Shown: one piece after another, positions 44,462 to 56,236 of the stretch
Position numbering within the stretch: the stretch's first letter is position 1
How the letters are laid out: each line of letters begins with the position of its first letter
Source: Alopecurus myosuroides
Taxonomy: Eukaryota; Streptophyta; Magnoliopsida; Poales; Poaceae
Length of the DNA stretch: 64,000 nucleotides
Direction: 5' to 3'
Assembly (NCBI GenBank): GCA_028641055.1
Contig: CM054062.1
Span: 187,239,958-187,303,957, forward strand
Program-made: the position numbers and the translations under genes
Notes under the pieces: model-generated
Told to the model about the DNA's origin: nothing
What the model saw: the letters and a program-made list of their open reading frames with translations, nothing else
Database searches by the model: none

Positions 44462-44908
44462 TGTAACATCCCAAATTTGCTAACATTAGGGTGTGTGGTG
44501 CTGTGTACATATCATACATGCATGAAAACAAAAATTTAAACCATGTTGAAACAATTTAAATTGTGAATTTCAGTGGTTTGAGAAAAATCCCACAAATAGT
44601 ACTTCAATTGGTTTCCAAAATTTTGTTCTGAAAAATATTTCAATTACACCAAAGAAACACATGGTTTTGTTGTAAATTTGACAAGGTTTCCAAAACTTAT
44701 TTTTGTCAATTTTTCTGATTTCAAAAAGGCCCTCAAAAGTTTGTTTTATTTTCAGTTTTTAAAGAGAAAAGGAGCTAGTTGTGTTTTCCAGAAATTTCAG
44801 GGGGTTACGGAGAAAATATTCTTTGTCTTCTATCTCCGGACGTAAGCAGCTCAGTGGCGCTGCACTGGCCGTCGATCCCGCGAGGGGATCCCCGCCCGCC
44901 GCCGCTTC
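44462..44908 (+). repeat. LTR-like fragment starting TGTAACATCCC
   Basis: It starts TGTAACATCCCAAATTT like many gypsy LTRs of grasses but is unrelated to the 58-396 LTR beyond the first bases. It breaks off near GCCGCTTCC, where the Tat-C 3' region resumes. No partner LTR or primer site lies nearby. It is duplicated at 62614 to about 63060. Confidence 0.5.
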
Positions 44909-45620
44909 CTGTGCAAAAGAAAGACGAAGATAGATGTTGAGTTAGGAGAGACGAAAAGGCCCTGGAGCATCCAGCAGTTACGTCCCTTCTACACTTAGTT
45001 CAATTTCTATGGAAAAATCTTTGAGATCATGAAATAAAGTTGTCGGAGTTCATGCATTACTGTTTTATCTGTTTTCATACAAAGCATAAGTCTGTTTTAT
45101 CTATTTCCCAATGATCTTTCAAAATACTCAATGTTAACCCGAATTGTGCCTGCGTGCTCGGAGTTATAGAAACTGAATGCTACTCAGCCTAAGGAGGCTT
45201 AAGGAAACCCAGATTGTGCCTGCATGCCTGAGTTTCATACTTTTTTCACAATTCCTTACTTTTTCTCTGAGTATTATTTTTTTTTTTTATGTTGGGTCAC
45301 TGGAACTAGTCAGTAAAAAATGCCTTTAGTATGATCCATGTTTCCGAGTTTTGACTGATTGGTTGTACCCAGTCACTTGGCATGAAGATTATGTACTATC
45401 GAGTCATTTCAAAAACTAAGGATAGTTAAGACATACAAACCAGAGAATTTAGAAGATAAAGGGATTAAAACCCGGAAAACTTGCAAAGACTCAATAATTT
45501 AACTGCAAAAGCGGAGTACTTGTTTATACAAAAGAATAGATAGCATTACAATATGTGTTACATTGTAAGATCACTAATGTTTCTATTTTCCTATCTTCTA
45601 CCCAGGACCAAGCAGCTTGC
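44909..45620 (+). other. Tat-C region between pol and the antisense gene
   Basis: This is non-coding, AT-rich and holds a repeated GAATTGTGCCTGCGTGC-like phrase (45138 and 45213). By position it corresponds to 18292-18956 of Tat-A. It is also duplicated at about 63061-63768. Confidence 0.6.
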
Positions 45621-48600
45621 TCAGGCATCCGAGTCTTCTTCTTCATTGCTGGATTCCTCAGGAGTTGGTGGGATTTCCTCCTTGGGGTAGAAGGTGGAGA
45701 TCTTCACCATATTGGCGATCTTGGTGGCGTGACCTTTGATTTCATCAAAGATGCTGGTACGCTGAGCATCCGTGTATCCTTGTGGAATGCCGGACGCCAC
45801 GCGCTAAGATTTGGCAGTGGGGTAGTGCATACGCATGAGCCCAAGGGCCATGCGTGCACCACCACGAGCCGCGGAGAGGAGCCACGACTCCTTGCGGTTC
45901 GCCACCTCCATGATAGCCGCAGGAAGTTTGCTGACTTCCGAGAACTCCCCAGATTTCTCGGGAATGTACTTATTAATAAGTAGCATCCCCGCGGCCTTGA
46001 GCACGGTGAAGATTTTCCCGAAAGCCCGGATTCTCTCAATCCGGGTAAGTTGGGGGCTACCTTCTGTTTCAATCAACAAACAAATGTTAGGAAAAACAGG
46101 AGAAGAGAAACAAGGAAAATCCAGTAAAAGACAAGTTACTTACCGAGAATCTGATCCATCTCGATGCCTTCTTCCAGGTGCTGTTTCAGGGCGTTCTCCA
46201 GGTCCCTGATTGTAGCTTTATCTTTCTCGGCCTGGCTGGAGGCCTTAGATTCGGTAATGCCAACAGCTAGTTGGTTGGCCTCCAGTTCCTTCTGGAGCTT
46301 CACAGTAAGCTTGTGAAGATCCAGGTTCTCACAGCGGAGGTTCTCGGCGTTGCCGGCATCTTCAGCAATTTGTTTGGCTTTCGCCAAAGAAGCTGAAAAG
46401 CAAGTAAAAAGAAAAGTTAGAAAACTCGGAAAATTACTTAGAATTTTTTTTGCGAATGAAAGCAGAGAAAGTCTATTACCTGCTGATTCACTCAGCTGCT
46501 TGTGAGTAGATGCCAGATCTGCCTCCTTATCTTCAAGAATTTTAAGAAGGGTTTTCACCTCCTTGTTCTTGATGGAAAGTTTGTTGAAAACTTCCATGTT
46601 GATATTTTCAGCAGTTTGCTGAAACACGGAAAAGAGACAAAGAATGCTTAAGTTAAAAATCAAGCAAGGTAACGGAAAAAGCATTAAGACAATGTATACA
46701 TTTGACTTATTGTTTGGGGGCTAGAGATATTACCTGGCTCATCCGTTGTAGACCCGACAAGTTTTCGTTGAATTCTTTTGCATACTCTGCAAAAAGAATC
46801 CCGACGTGGCAGAGGCCGTCCTGGATGACCTGCCGAGGTGAAAATACAAAGTTATTCCTTACAACAAACCCGCCTTTTGGCCAAGGACGGATTAAGGGAG
46901 CAGGAGCGAAGTGTTTTGTCGCCCATGGTTTTATAAATCCGTGTTCGTCAAAAGGCTCTTCTTTTACCTTGAATTCCTTGTCGAAAGTCGGAATGGGCTC
47001 CTCCTCAGCTGTACGAGAAGGGCCACCCATTTCTGGCACCTCCCTTTCCCTCATGTCCGTTTCCGGCACAATGGGCTGGCTGGTCTGCTGGGTTTCTTCT
47101 TCCCTGGCAGCAGTGTTTCCCTCTGCGGCTGTGACCGGAGTGTCTGGAGCAGCAGCAGGAGAAGGTTGTGGTCCTCTTCGAGCCACAGACTTGATTTTCT
47201 TCCGGACTTTTGGCTTCAATGTTGTCGGAGGCAGGCTAGAAATATAAAATCCGAATTGTTAGAATTACGAGAAAAAATAAGAACTCCTGCGACAACAAGC
47301 AGAGAAAAAGCAACCCGGATGATTTACCTGGAAGTAGAGACGGGAACTCCGTCAAGATCGATTACCTCCTGAGTAGCGGAAGGCTTCTTGCGTTTCTGTC
47401 CGCCTGCAAAGTCGGCACGCATTGCGTCCAACTCGGCATCGGTTGCAAGATCCACCTCAGGAAGATCGATAATCTGTAAAAAAAGACAAAGTCCGGGTTA
47501 AAACAACTTTCTGAGAAAGAAGAAACGCAAAACCAAAGCCCAAAATGAAAAGGCATACCTTTGGAGCCGGATTTGTCGCCGTGTACATCGGCCGGCTTTC
47601 CTCATATTGGTCGCGTGCTGCGACCAACTGGTTAACACACTTCCTCAAATCTTTTGTCGTCAAAGACTTGTTCGTTGTCCGCATTGCGTCTTCGATTCTC
47701 GAGTACTCGCACAAGAGCCGGGGACCGTGGTGGGCCAGAGGCTGAATTCGCCTCTCTAACCAGCATAGGACTGTATCCATGTCGGTGAGAGGAGGAGATG
47801 CGGAAACGAGCTTGGCGATGCGCCGTTTGATCCTTAGAAGATCCGGCGGCAAGGTTTGAACTGCGTCCACTCCCCAGTTGTCTTGGGAGTGGCAGCGCAG
47901 TTGGTGAAAGGTGGAATCCCCGTTCCCTTTCCAGGAAACGGGACGTCTTGGTGGTAGAAGAAGGAACCCGTCCAAAACTTGATTGATTCCGAGGTTTCGA
48001 TCTTGGGGAACCAATCCTCCCTAAATCTACATAGGGTGAAGGATATGGTTCCGCAAGTCGGGAGTGCACCCTCAGACGGGTTTCGCTTAACCCCGAAACA
48101 GTACTACCAAAAGTCTAACCTAGGCTCTAATCCTAGATAACCTTCAAAGAGGGCCTGGAACCCGGCTAGATATAGAATGGAATTTGGAGGAAGGTTGTGA
48201 GGTTGAATGATGTAATGGTTAAGGACCTGGAGAAAGAAGGCGGAAGGTGGAATTCCCATACCTCGGCTAAGGTGCGAGGTGTCGTGGTGGTATCACGGCA
48301 GATGCCATGGGATGGCTAATGTGTTGGGGCTGATGGATGCTGGAGGTGATCGGGGAGGGATCACACGGCGAGTAGCCGCATGTAGGATGCCTCAAGCACT
48401 GCAAACAACACGATCGTACTCAGGTTCAGGGCCCTCGTGTGGAGGTAACACCCCTACTCCTGTCTTTCTCTCTATATGTGTGTTTATCGAGTAGCCACAG
48501 TACAAATCAGGCCTTCAGCCGAGTAGCCACTCTAGCTCTCTAGTTCTCTCTGTGTGAAGTGAAGCAACATAGTCCAATGTCCCTCGCGCAGGAGGGGGTA

Positions 48601-49505
48601 GAGCACCTTATATACTGGTGCCCAGCCGAATAGAATAAGACTATAAGGTACGACTGATGGGACAGACGCACTGCAGAACAGAGCACGCCTCCGGCTTCTC
48701 GCTGACGCGGGTGTCGTAAGTCGTCGCGCCGTTCGGAGATGGGACCTGTCCACCTTGTCAGTGAGATAGGGTAGGCCCCTAGCCCTGTCTTGTCCCCTCT
48801 GTCAGTGACAGGACTTGACAGGCGTCTACCGCACTGTAGCCACGCCGGAGCGCGGATAATCACGCGCTCCGTAAGTTGAACCGCACGCCGGTACGGACGC
48901 AGGATACGCGGGATCCCTTGTCAGAACGGATCCATTGACTTCTGGTTCAAGTAGGAAAGCACTCCCTCTACTCGGACCAACTTCTCTACTCGGACGAACA
49001 TAACTTGCTTGATTTCTCCTCTTGGTCATCGGTGGATACGGCCGGATAGAAACCTACCGGGTAGCCATCTACCCGGTCAAACAACACCTTTGACCTTGCC
49101 TTACCCCTACTCGGGGGTAACCCCCCGACACGAGGTGAGGAGAACCCTTTCCCCGGCTCTTGGCAAGGGCTCCGAGTCGTCCTCCTCGTGCTGCCATTTC
49201 CCCTTCACAATCAGCCCCTCCTTCTCCATTGTCGGAAGGAGGGAAGGATCCAAGTTGCATCGGCTCCAGTTCCCGTACATCTCGCCTTCGTCTTCCGCTC
49301 CGGCGGCGGCTGCAGCGGCGAGCTCCTCACCGACGAGGAGGATCTTTTCTTCCGCCGTTTTGGGGGCGAACGGCGGAGGCGGCGCAGAAGATGAAGCTGC
49401 CAGATTTCTGTCAGAGAGAGGAAGATCCTCGCGGGCCTGGCCACCGGTAGTTTCCTCCGGCGTGTTCGCGGCGGCGTGGCTCGAAGAATCGAGCTGCGGG
49501 TCCAT
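45621..49505 (-). pseudogene. Decayed antisense gene of Tat-C, interrupted by a solo LTR
   Basis: The start is ATG at 49505 (MDPQLDSSSHAAANTPEE). The exon is split at 49131/48279 by the solo LTR and resumes with HLPPSFLQVLNHY and HNLPPNSILYLAGF, the Transposase_28-like region. A TAG follows about 30 residues later. Inferred borders give further exons near 48279-47559, 47473-47328, 47235-46734, 46618-46481, 46392-46143 and 46064-45621, with a coiled-coil part (AKAKQIAEDAGNAENL). In the last exon a Trp codon is TAG (near 45810), while the second copy keeps Trp. The protein ends in an acidic EEEDSDA tail. It is homologous in layout to the Tat-A gene. Confidence 0.75.
48280..49130 (-). mobile_element. 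Solo LTR of the Tat-A family (851 bp)
   Basis: On the minus strand it runs from TGTCGGGGGGTTACC to CACCACGACA, with the Tat-A LTR's shared blocks. It is flanked by perfect 5-bp duplications CGAGG (48275-48279 and 49131-49135). No internal sequence adjoins it, so it formed by recombination between two LTRs. Confidence 0.95.
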
Positions 49506-49752
49506 GTTGTTGATAATATCGTCGATGTTGCGGGCGATGGTGTTCTCCTAAGCGGCGTGTGGTGAGTCGCTGGTGGCCATTCGTGGGCGGCGCGGGGAAG
49601 ATCCCGAACCTCCGATGGTGAATTCCGGGGACGGTGGGGAACGAGCACGGGCTCTGCTCGCACTAGTAAATCCTTAGCTCGGGAGCAATGGCGCTTGAGG
49701 GCTTGGAAGCTGGAGTGAGAGCGGAAGGGCAACCGGAGTGCCCGAGGGTGGC

Positions 49753-49760
49753 TATTTATA
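49753..49760 (-). promoter_or_regulatory. TATA box of the Tat-C antisense gene
   Basis: TATAAATA on the minus strand lies about 250 bp before the ATG at 49505, in the same place as in Tat-A and Tat-B. Confidence 0.65.
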
Positions 49761-50220
49761 GCCGGAACAACGTTAAGATACGTGCTATCGGCTCTTTTGA
49801 CCGTTAGATCTGCGACACGTGTCTCGCCAGAAAATCCGGGAAATGAGGAGGCGGAATGATAAGTGCTATCTCCTCATTTCCCATGAGAATTTGTCAGATA
49901 TACGTTTCAGGATTTGATTGAACCCAAACGTCCGTGATGTCAGCACGATTTTATCGCTGACGTCATGAGGTTCCTTCTCCACGAAGGCTCGTGGAAGAAA
50001 AGCCGGATTCTGGAAAATTCGAGTTTTGAGTTACATGTCAAGAAACTCCTTCTCCACGAAGGCTCGTCGGAGAGGAAGCCGGATTTTTTATGAAATTCGA
50101 GTTATGCATTATGGAGTTTTGGGAAAAAGAAGAATCGAGACGAAGCGCCAACATTTCTCAGAGCAGAATGCGAGTTGACGAAAGGTGGCAGGTTGAAGTC
50201 TCAATCCTTCTTGGGGCTAC
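49761..50220 (+). other. Tat-C pre-LTR region and polypurine tract
   Basis: This is non-coding. CCTTCTCCACGAAGGCTCGT occurs twice (about 49974 and 50048) and itself contains an inverted CCTTC/GAAGG. CTTCTTGGGGCTAC abuts the LTR at 50221 as the polypurine tract. Confidence 0.65.
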
Positions 50221-50769
50221 TGTCGTATATATACCGATTAGGGGTATATCCGACATTGTCCTAAAGAGCTGGATTACCAGGGTGGCCTGATTGGTAATGG
50301 ATCACAGTCCATTAGGCGGCCCAGTAAGCTGACGCACAGAAGCCGGATTCTACAAGAACCGGGACCATGGCCCAAAGTGGTGCGGCTTGGAGTAGGAGAC
50401 GGATTCTTGCTTTCCAAGTTAAGATACTTTCCGTAGTCTTCTAGGTTTCCTTTATGTAAACCCTAACTCGGCTATTATATAAAGCCGTACGGGAGAGAAG
50501 ATAGACAACTGATAGACAATTAGCTAGAAGCCAACTCGCCGAGAAGTTGATCCTCGCCGAGTTAGCGAAACCCTACCCACATACATTGTATACTTCAGGC
50601 TTCAACCCTGATTTAGTGAGATTGCAGGAGTAGGAACGCCGTCTAGTTGCGACGTACCGAAGCAGGGTAAAATTGGTGTTCCTGGTTGTTGTGCTACCAC
50701 GTCCCCCCACGTCTTTACCCGTAGACTCATGGCACCCCAGTCTATGAACTCTACTACGATGTCTCGACA
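50221..50769 (+). repeat. 3' LTR of Tat-C
   Basis: This is 549 bp, TGTCGTATAT to GATGTCTCGACA, and equal in length to the 5' LTR. ACGCC follows as the right target duplication. Confidence 0.93.
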
Positions 50770-50868
50770 ACGCCGGCTAGGCGTGCAATCCCTCCCCGGA
50801 TACCCATGGTGTCCATCGGTCTCAACCACAAGCCACCCCATGACATCTGTATTTACCTCACCACGACA
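50770..50868 (+). repeat. Tat-B 3' LTR, right part
   Basis: The stretch AATCCCTCCCCGGATACC...CTCACCACGACA corresponds to the end of the Tat-A LTR (25650-25739). It completes the Tat-B LTR broken at 28537. TTGAA follows as the possible target duplication of Tat-B. Confidence 0.85.
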
Positions 50869-51893
50869 TTGAAAAATGAAAAAAATGTTCTTCGGGCTGC
50901 ACACTAGACGATTGCAATATGTGTTGTTGTCTATTGATTTCTATATTTAGGTGGTTTATTCATGTTACCACACTTTATGATCTGTGAGTGTAAACTTCTG
51001 AATATTTGCAATAAAAAATTAGCCTTGTGCATTATTTTTGATGCAAAGTGCCAAGTCACTATTTCAAAAAAATGTGCTTTGGGCCAGGAGAAAGCGCTAT
51101 TGAGCCCACCGTTTTTGCAATAAGTCACACTCTATCTAAGCGTATGGAGCTAGCTATGCACATGCGCTAGACATGTCATAAAACTTCCCATGAAAAGACA
51201 ATAGAAAAATTAGACAACTTTGCTTAAAAAAAAGGAAAATTAGACGACATACAGGTTTAAATTATTAACTGCACGTTCTTTGGAAAAGTTAAAACTTATC
51301 ATGAAAACACATCATAGGAAGACCAAAAGAATTGAAAAAACACACAAGAAAAGCTTCAAATGTGTTCTCGTAACCGAGACAAAAGTTTTGCTTGTTACAT
51401 TAACAAAAGAAGATGTCCAGGTAGTTAACAGGAAACAAGACAAAAACAAACAAAACAGCCACACTCACTCGTAACCAAAACCAACATGGACATAGACACT
51501 CTTGCAAATTATGCGGCTAAGAACTGCCCTATAATAGGACATCAGAAATTGTTTGCACTAAAATTTACAACACCAAAAATTTCTTTTAAGAACACTAGAT
51601 AATGCTCTACAACAACATCCCTAAATTAGGGCACCAAATAGGGCACTACTGCTCCAACGACCGTCTTAAAATAGAGCTGCACCACAACTTTTTTTCTACA
51701 ATTGCATACAAATAATATCAAACTCATGTCAAATCAATCCAAAACAAAATTACCAATAATTTATTCAAATCACAATATCAAATTATTACATAGTTTATTA
51801 AATCCACAACATCAAATGCAACACAAATTGTTCATCAAACAATACAAAAAATTTCACACGGTACAACAAAGTTCATCCACAATACAACAACAT
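50869..51893. other. AT-rich DNA between Tat-B and the CRM-like element
   Basis: I recognise no gene or element here. Short frames are of low complexity. A stretch near 51590-51690 (TTAGGGCACCAAATAGGGCACTAC) looks like repetitive DNA but is unassigned. Confidence 0.5.
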
Positions 51894-52767
51894 TGATGGA
51901 GGGGAAGAACACGAAGAACATAAAAGGGGGATCAAAGAGAGAGGGTAAATAGCGTGAACTAAAAGACTCCATCTCCCGTATACTAAGCCGCAACGGCCGC
52001 CTACCGAACGATCAATCCACCCGAACTCATCTTATCTGAAGCCGATTCAACACCCATGGCCAGTCCACCACGCCAATAGAACCACAAGGGTTAGTTGAGA
52101 TAGATTGGAAAGTCCCTAACTGAATCACAAGGGGAAAGGATAGGTAACCTGGTGTAGCCTTGATACGATCCAAATTATAAGTAATCGGAGTAGCCTTGAT
52201 ACGGTCCTATATACACAACATACAAGTAGTCTCACAAGAGGGGTACAAGAGCAAAGCTCAATTCATCTAAATTCATCATATCCTAGATCTGGTCCAAGGA
52301 GGCTCCTTTTATAGCCAAGGGGGTAGGTGAGGAGTGAAAAGTGGAAAAAGGGCAAATCCCGTGGCTGCAGGGAAGCCGGCCTGGGAGGCCGTCCTGGCGT
52401 GTAGAGAAGCCGACCTGAGGCCGGGGTGGAGGCCGGCCGCTTTGGGTGGCCACCCGGTCTCGCGCACAGGGAGGCCAGCCCGAGGCCGGTGTGTAGGCCG
52501 GGTGGCTCTGTTGGGGTCCCGACCTGAGGCACGTAGGGAGGCCGGCTTGGCCGACCTGTCAGGTTGGGTTTCCTAGATCGCGCCTCCTTCTTCCTCTTCT
52601 TCTTCCTTCTCGCTGTCTTCTTCTCGGATTTTTTCCGTAGCTTCTTGGGCATCATCTTGGGCATATTCTTGAGCATCTTGGGCATTGTCTTGGGGTACCA
52701 TCATGGGATCTACCTGAGCACGCATAGGGTGGTTCCATGAGGTAGTGCACCATTCACCAAGTCATCA
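51894..52767 (-). repeat. 3' LTR of the CRM-like element (874 bp)
   Basis: On the minus strand it runs from TGATGACTTGG (52767) to TCCATCA (51894), with TGATG/CATCA inverted ends. A TATA box (CTATAAAAG, 52314-52306) lies inside. The integrase stop codon is the first TGA of the LTR. Only one LTR is present, so the borders rest on the ends and the stop position. Confidence 0.65.
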
Positions 52768-53808
52768 AATGCATAGGGAGAGGATTGAGTTCACCTTATC
52801 ATACATCGACTTTGCTCGTGATCTTGTCATGAGTCCATTGGGTGTTGGGCTTGGTGGAATGGGGTGTGCTGCATCATCTCCCCCCACCCCCCTAAAAAGA
52901 GTCGAGCTCGACTTGTGGTCTTCCTCATCACTTCGATATACATGGAAGGGAGAGAGATCCTTGACGTTGAATGACTTGTGGACAAGGTACTTGGATTGCG
53001 GTAAGTCGAGATTGTAGGTGTTGTTGTTGATGCGCTTGAGGACCTTGAAAGGTCCGTCGCCTCGTGGCTTGAGCTTGGAGTTCCGCTCTTGTGGAAAGCG
53101 GTCTTTGCGCAAGTGTAGCCAAACAAGGTCATCTTCTTGGAACACCATGGGTTTCTTGTTCTTGTTCATCATGGATGCTCGGTGCTCGGAATTCTTCTCA
53201 AGTGTAGCTCTTGTGGATTCATGGAGCTTCTTGATGTTGTCAGTGCGCTTATCGATGTCTATGTTGACTTGTTCGCGTAGAGGCAATGGTAGGATGTCGA
53301 GAGCGGTGTTTGGGTTGAAGCCGTAGATGATCTCGAAGGGGCTTCTCTTTGTATCTTGGTGAAGTGCTCGATTGTAGGCGAACTTAACATGTGGGATGCA
53401 TTCTTCCCAATTCTTGAGGTTGATCTTGATCAATGCTCGTAGGAGTGAAGAGAGCGTTCGATTCACCACTTCGGTTTGAGCATCCGTTTGTGGGTGGTAG
53501 GCGGTGGATAAAAGTAGCTTGATGGTGAGCTGGGCAATCAAAGTTTTCCAAAAGTAGGACATGAAATTTACATCTCGATCCGAAACAATTGACTTGGGCA
53601 CACCATGTAGACGCACAATTTCCCTAAAAAACAAATTTGCGACATGTGAAGCATCGTTCGTTCTATTGCAAGGAATGAAATGTGCCATCTTAGAGAAACG
53701 ATCAACACCGATAAAGATTGAGTCTATGTTTGTTTTAGTGCGTGGTATTCCTAACACAAAGTCCATGCTAATGTCACTCCAAGGGACATGTGGTGTAGGT
53801 AATGGCAA
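52765..53808 (-). pseudogene. CRM-like integrase
   Basis: This is an open frame of 347 codons lacking the zinc-finger start. The catalytic triad is visible: DISMDF, SDRDVNF and QTEVVNR. The C-terminal part has LRKDRFPQERNSKL and FNVKDLSPFHVY. No classical chromodomain is visible. A short tail (NGLMTRSRAK) precedes the stop. As part of a broken polyprotein it would not be made correctly. Confidence 0.85.
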
Positions 53809-54081
53809 ATAAAGACCATGGGGTTTGGAAGTAGACTTAGCTCGGAGGCATGCAGGACATTGCTTGACGATTCTTTCAACTTGGTGCCTTATCTTAGGCC
53901 AATATTAGTGGTTGGAGAGCATGGCGTAGGTATTGTCCCTTCCAAAGTGTCCCATGAGACCTCCTTCATGCGATTCCTTCAATAACCACAAACGAAGAGA
54001 GGACTCCGGAATACACAATTTGTTAGCCTTAAACAAGAACCCTTTGTGGAGATATTAGTCATCAAAACCTCTATTGGGCAA

Positions 54082-55579
54082 TCATTTTTCAAAAATGGGT
54101 CCAAAGAAAACATCGGTAGAGTATAAGTCTTTGATCTCATCCAAACCAATCACATTGATTTCAAGGCGTTTAAGAAGGCATTCTTTACGAGACAAAGCAT
54201 CCGCTACAACATTATCTTTACCTTTCTTGTACTTAATGATATAAGAAAAATATTCAATGAATTCTACCCATTTAGCATGTCTTTTGTTCAAATTAGTTTG
54301 ACTTTTCAAGTATTTCAAGGATTCATGATCGGAATGAATAAAAAATTATTTAGGCCAAAGATAGTGTTGCGAAACTTCCAAGACTCTCACCAAAGCAAAT
54401 AGTTCCTTGTCATAAATTGGATAATTGAGTCTAGCACCATCTAATTTATCGCTATGGTAAGCAACGGGACATCCATTTTGCATAAGAACGCCACCAATGC
54501 CTATTCCACTAGCATCACATTCAATCTCAAAAGTTTTCTCAAAATCCGGAAAAACAAGCAATGGTGCTTCGTTCAAGCATTTCTTAAGAGTATTGAAAGC
54601 TATTTGTTGAGCATTTCCCCCAAAAAAAGGGTACATTTTTCTTTATAAGCTCATTTAAAGGGCAAGCAGTGGTTGAAAAATCCTTCACAAAACGGCGATA
54701 GAAAAAGGCAAGACCAAGAAAACATCTTATCTCACCAACATAAGTAGGGTTAGGCCGCTTTCTAATTGCCTCAACTTTCTTCTCGTCAACTTCAATTCCA
54801 TTGGAGGAAATCACAAAACCCAAGAAAACAAGCTTGTTGGTGCAAAAATTGCACTTGGAAAGATTTGCAAAAAAATTGCTTTACGAAGGGCCAACAAGAC
54901 TTGATAAATATGTTCAAGGTGATTCTCCAAAGATTTTCTATAGATAAGGATGTCGTCAAAATAAACCACGACAAATTTTCCAATGAAAGGACGCAAAACT
55001 TCTAAGACGCATAAATGTTGAAGGGGCATTCGAAAGACCAAAGGGAATGACAAATCATTCATACAAACCAAGTTTTGTTTTGAAAGCGGTTTTCTGTTCA
55101 TCACCTATGCTCATGCGAATTTGGTGATATCCACTTTTAAGGCCAATTTTGGAAAACATTGTAGAACCACTTAATTCATCAAGCATATCATCAAGCCTAG
55201 GGATGAGATGTCTATATCTAACGGTGATAGCATTTATAGGGCGACAATTGATGCACATACTATAGGTGTCATCTTGTTTGGGGACAAGGATAACCGGAAC
55301 GACACAAGGGCTAAGGTATTCTCGAATAAAACCTTTCTCTAGACGTTCTTAGATTTGCCGCTCGATCTCCTTAGTCTCCTCGGGGTTAGTGTGATAGAGA
55401 GCATGGTTTGGAAGTGGCGCACCTGGTATAAGGTCAATGCGGTGCTCTATGCCTCGTAGAGGAGGTAGCCCCGGTGGTAGTTCTTCGGGAAATACGTTCT
55501 CAAATTCCCGCAATAAAGGCAACAAAGACGGAGGAAAACTTGTTATGTTGTTAGTTTCAAGTGCTTCTCCTTTCCACAC
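54082..55579 (-). pseudogene. CRM-like RT and RNase H, several frameshifts
   Basis: Pieces in different frames follow the family order: FENVFPEELPPGLPPLRGIEH (RT start, about 55500), [12 protein letters not shown] and GYHQIRM (about 55200), YFDDILIY (catalytic box, about 54960), GFVISSNGIEVDEKKVEAI (about 54820), [16 protein letters not shown] (RNase H, about 54520) and [10 protein letters not shown] (about 54210). At least four shifts or stops separate them. Confidence 0.85.
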
Positions 55580-55615
55580 GAGGACGAAGTGAAGTATGGA
55601 TGGGTCATCTCGTAA

Positions 55616-56230
55616 CTATCGCATCTCTTTTTTGGTGGCAAGTAAGGCAAGGCCTTTGGGAGCACTCAAAAAATTTCCACTCATATTTGTCTTGTGTCTC
55701 TCACTCTCCTTTAGGTGGATCACTCTCTCACCACTCATCTCGCGAAATTTGAGCTCTTCTTGTTTGCGTGCAAGAGTCTTGGCGTTTTCGGCGATCACTG
55801 GGCTAGGAGACCTGGGACGGAGCACAAACGTCTTGTTATTCCACTTGAAGCTATAGTGGTTGGTGCATCCATCATGAATAGGACTCTTGTCATATTGCCA
55901 ATTTCGTCCAAGAAGAAGGTGACACACGGTCATAGGCACAATGTCACACTCAACCGTGTCTTCATAAGGGTCAATCTTAAATTGCACAATGACCATGTGT
56001 TGTATCTTGAAGGTGCCGGAGTCACTAAGCCATTGAACATGATAAGGGTGTGGGTGTTGCTTGTAGGTCAATTGAAGTTTGTCGCAATGCTCTTTTCTAG
56101 CTAATTTGTGACAACTACCTCCATCGATGATAACCTTGATACACTTGCCATTGATTCCGGCTCTAGTTTGGAAAAGGTTGCAACGTTGGTCATGTTCATA
56201 TTGAGGGGAGGTTGTAAGAACTTGTGTCAC
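55616..56230 (-). pseudogene. CRM-like protease region
   Basis: This is an open stretch of 204 codons with the active-site loop VIIDGGSCHKL, then HPHPYHVQWLSDSG and LLLGRNWQYD. These are characteristic of the CRM/Reina side of the chromoviruses. The catalytic Asp is retained. A shift on either side separates it from gag and RT. Confidence 0.82.
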
Positions 56231-56236
56231 AACTAG

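Larger units (their letters stand above)
35603..44908. mobile_element. Foreign DNA block inside Tat-C
   Basis: This block separates the truncated integrase from the 3' part of Tat-C. It starts CACTACCAAATTCC after ATG, like a CACTA transposon end, and has CGTCGCG-rich subterminal repeats (35660-35860), but no matching TAGTG end or 3-bp duplication was found. The contents are three minus-strand small genes, an inverted repeat, a MITE, a tandem array and an LTR fragment. It is probably a composite of several insertions and a deletion. Confidence 0.5.
28538..50769 (+). mobile_element. Tat-C: old Tat element, 22.2 kb with nested and foreign DNA
   Basis: It is bounded by two 549-bp LTRs in the same orientation (28538-29086 and 50221-50769), with about 30 substitutions and two 3-bp indels between them by eye. 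It is thus clearly older than the LARD-like insertion. It contains decayed gag-pol up to 35602, about 9.3 kb of unrelated DNA, its 3' untranslated part and a decayed antisense gene. Confidence 0.9.
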
